From positions 1-38,854 of the forward strand of contig JBDOQK010000094.1 in the NCBI GenBank assembly GCA_040437565.1: a DNA stretch of 38,854 nucleotides, given 5' to 3'. The position numbers and the translations under genes are program-made. The notes under the pieces were generated by a model that was not told where the DNA came from, did no database searches, and saw only the letters and a program-made list of their open reading frames with translations. The DNA is from Albugo candida. Its lineage: Eukaryota; Oomycota; Peronosporomycetes; Albuginales. Shown piece after piece: positions 38,339-38,854 of the stretch (position 1 is its first letter; each line of letters opens with the position of its first letter).

Positions 38339-38854
38339 TGAAATGCATATTTGTCTTTTTCAATGTTTTTTTTCGATTGTCCTTGTATAGACTCAGAACA
38401 CTCCGTACAGAACATTAGAATTATATAAGCACTTGACCCCTGCCACCTTGGCCGCTAATGTGTTGATTTACAACCTGACAGATGCGTCCAAGCATAGGAG
38501 CGAGACTTCTTTTCAATCTCTTAGAATTGCAATTCTCTATCATGACTATAATATAATGCCTTTAGGACGGACAATATAACAAATTGTTTTCGTCATCTTT
38601 TTGTATTATTTGATATGAATGCAATCCATTACAAATAGTTCAAGTGCGCAAATCGGTTTCTGTGTGCGATGTTTGAAATAAAAGCTGCCTTTTGTTCGCA
38701 ATCAGTGAAACAATGGAAACCAGGCGAGCATATATGTGATATAAACTACTTATGGTGGCTACTAACGCAAGAAACCTTTCTTGCAAATCCTACACTGTAA
38801 TGAAGAAATGTTAGACACAACTTTTATCGGAATGGAATAAAAACAACTACAAAT
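38339..38854. other. 3' intergenic end of the window, no gene seen
   Basis: 516 bases of AT-rich sequence without a supported frame on either strand. The next gene probably begins beyond the window. Confidence 0.5.

Overview
The window looks like a gene-dense scaffold piece from a filamentous oomycete. A plant-parasitic lineage with a compact genome, such as the white rusts (Albugo), fits best. This is inferred from several signs: GT-AG introns of only about 50-75 bases, 2-235 bases between many neighbouring coding regions, oomycete-type copia and LINE remains, a C1a-32-like flagellar protein (zoospores), and a secreted repeat-bearing CAP protein. The species cannot be proved from the sequence. 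Ten runs of exactly 100 N are scaffold gaps. At least five have the same sequence on both sides (96 to 536 bp), so contig ends probably overlap and were not merged.

Bases 1 to about 14,950 are a graveyard of mobile elements with no convincing host gene. It holds two broken copia-type LTR retrotransposon fossils (1-2010 and about 3029-6916), an inverted-repeat-bounded insertion inside the first (419-1314), a broken Tc1/mariner transposon (8861-10143), a decayed LINE (about 10,389-14,680) and four copies of one LTR-like repeat. The order of nesting can be read: Tc1 sits in one copy of the repeat, and another copy sits in the LINE.

Bases 15,000 to 38,854 are the host gene island. In order: an unrecognised spliced gene (+, gapped); cytosolic HSP90 (-) with heat shock elements; V-ATPase subunit D (+, 8 exons); a U1/C2H2 plus CCCH zinc-finger protein (+), convergent with a five-exon phosducin-like protein (-); a probably mitochondrial DEAD-box helicase with a GUCT-like region and RGG-type tail (+); a PX-like protein (-); a C1a-32/CFAP119-like flagellar protein (-); cyclase-associated actin regulator CAP/Srv2 (-); a dehydrin-like disordered protein (-); a four-exon IQ-motif plus B-box protein (-), divergent by 27 bases from a four-exon Nudix hydrolase with a C-terminal membrane segment (+); a C2-domain protein (+); a three-exon Mpo1/DUF962-like membrane protein (+); and a secreted CAP/SCP-domain protein with at least twelve identical 114-bp repeats (+).

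The genes are mostly unrelated housekeeping, cytoskeletal and flagellar functions, and I see no single pathway. The most unusual items are the homogenised-repeat secreted CAP protein, the dehydrin-like protein, and the very tight divergent and convergent gene pairs.
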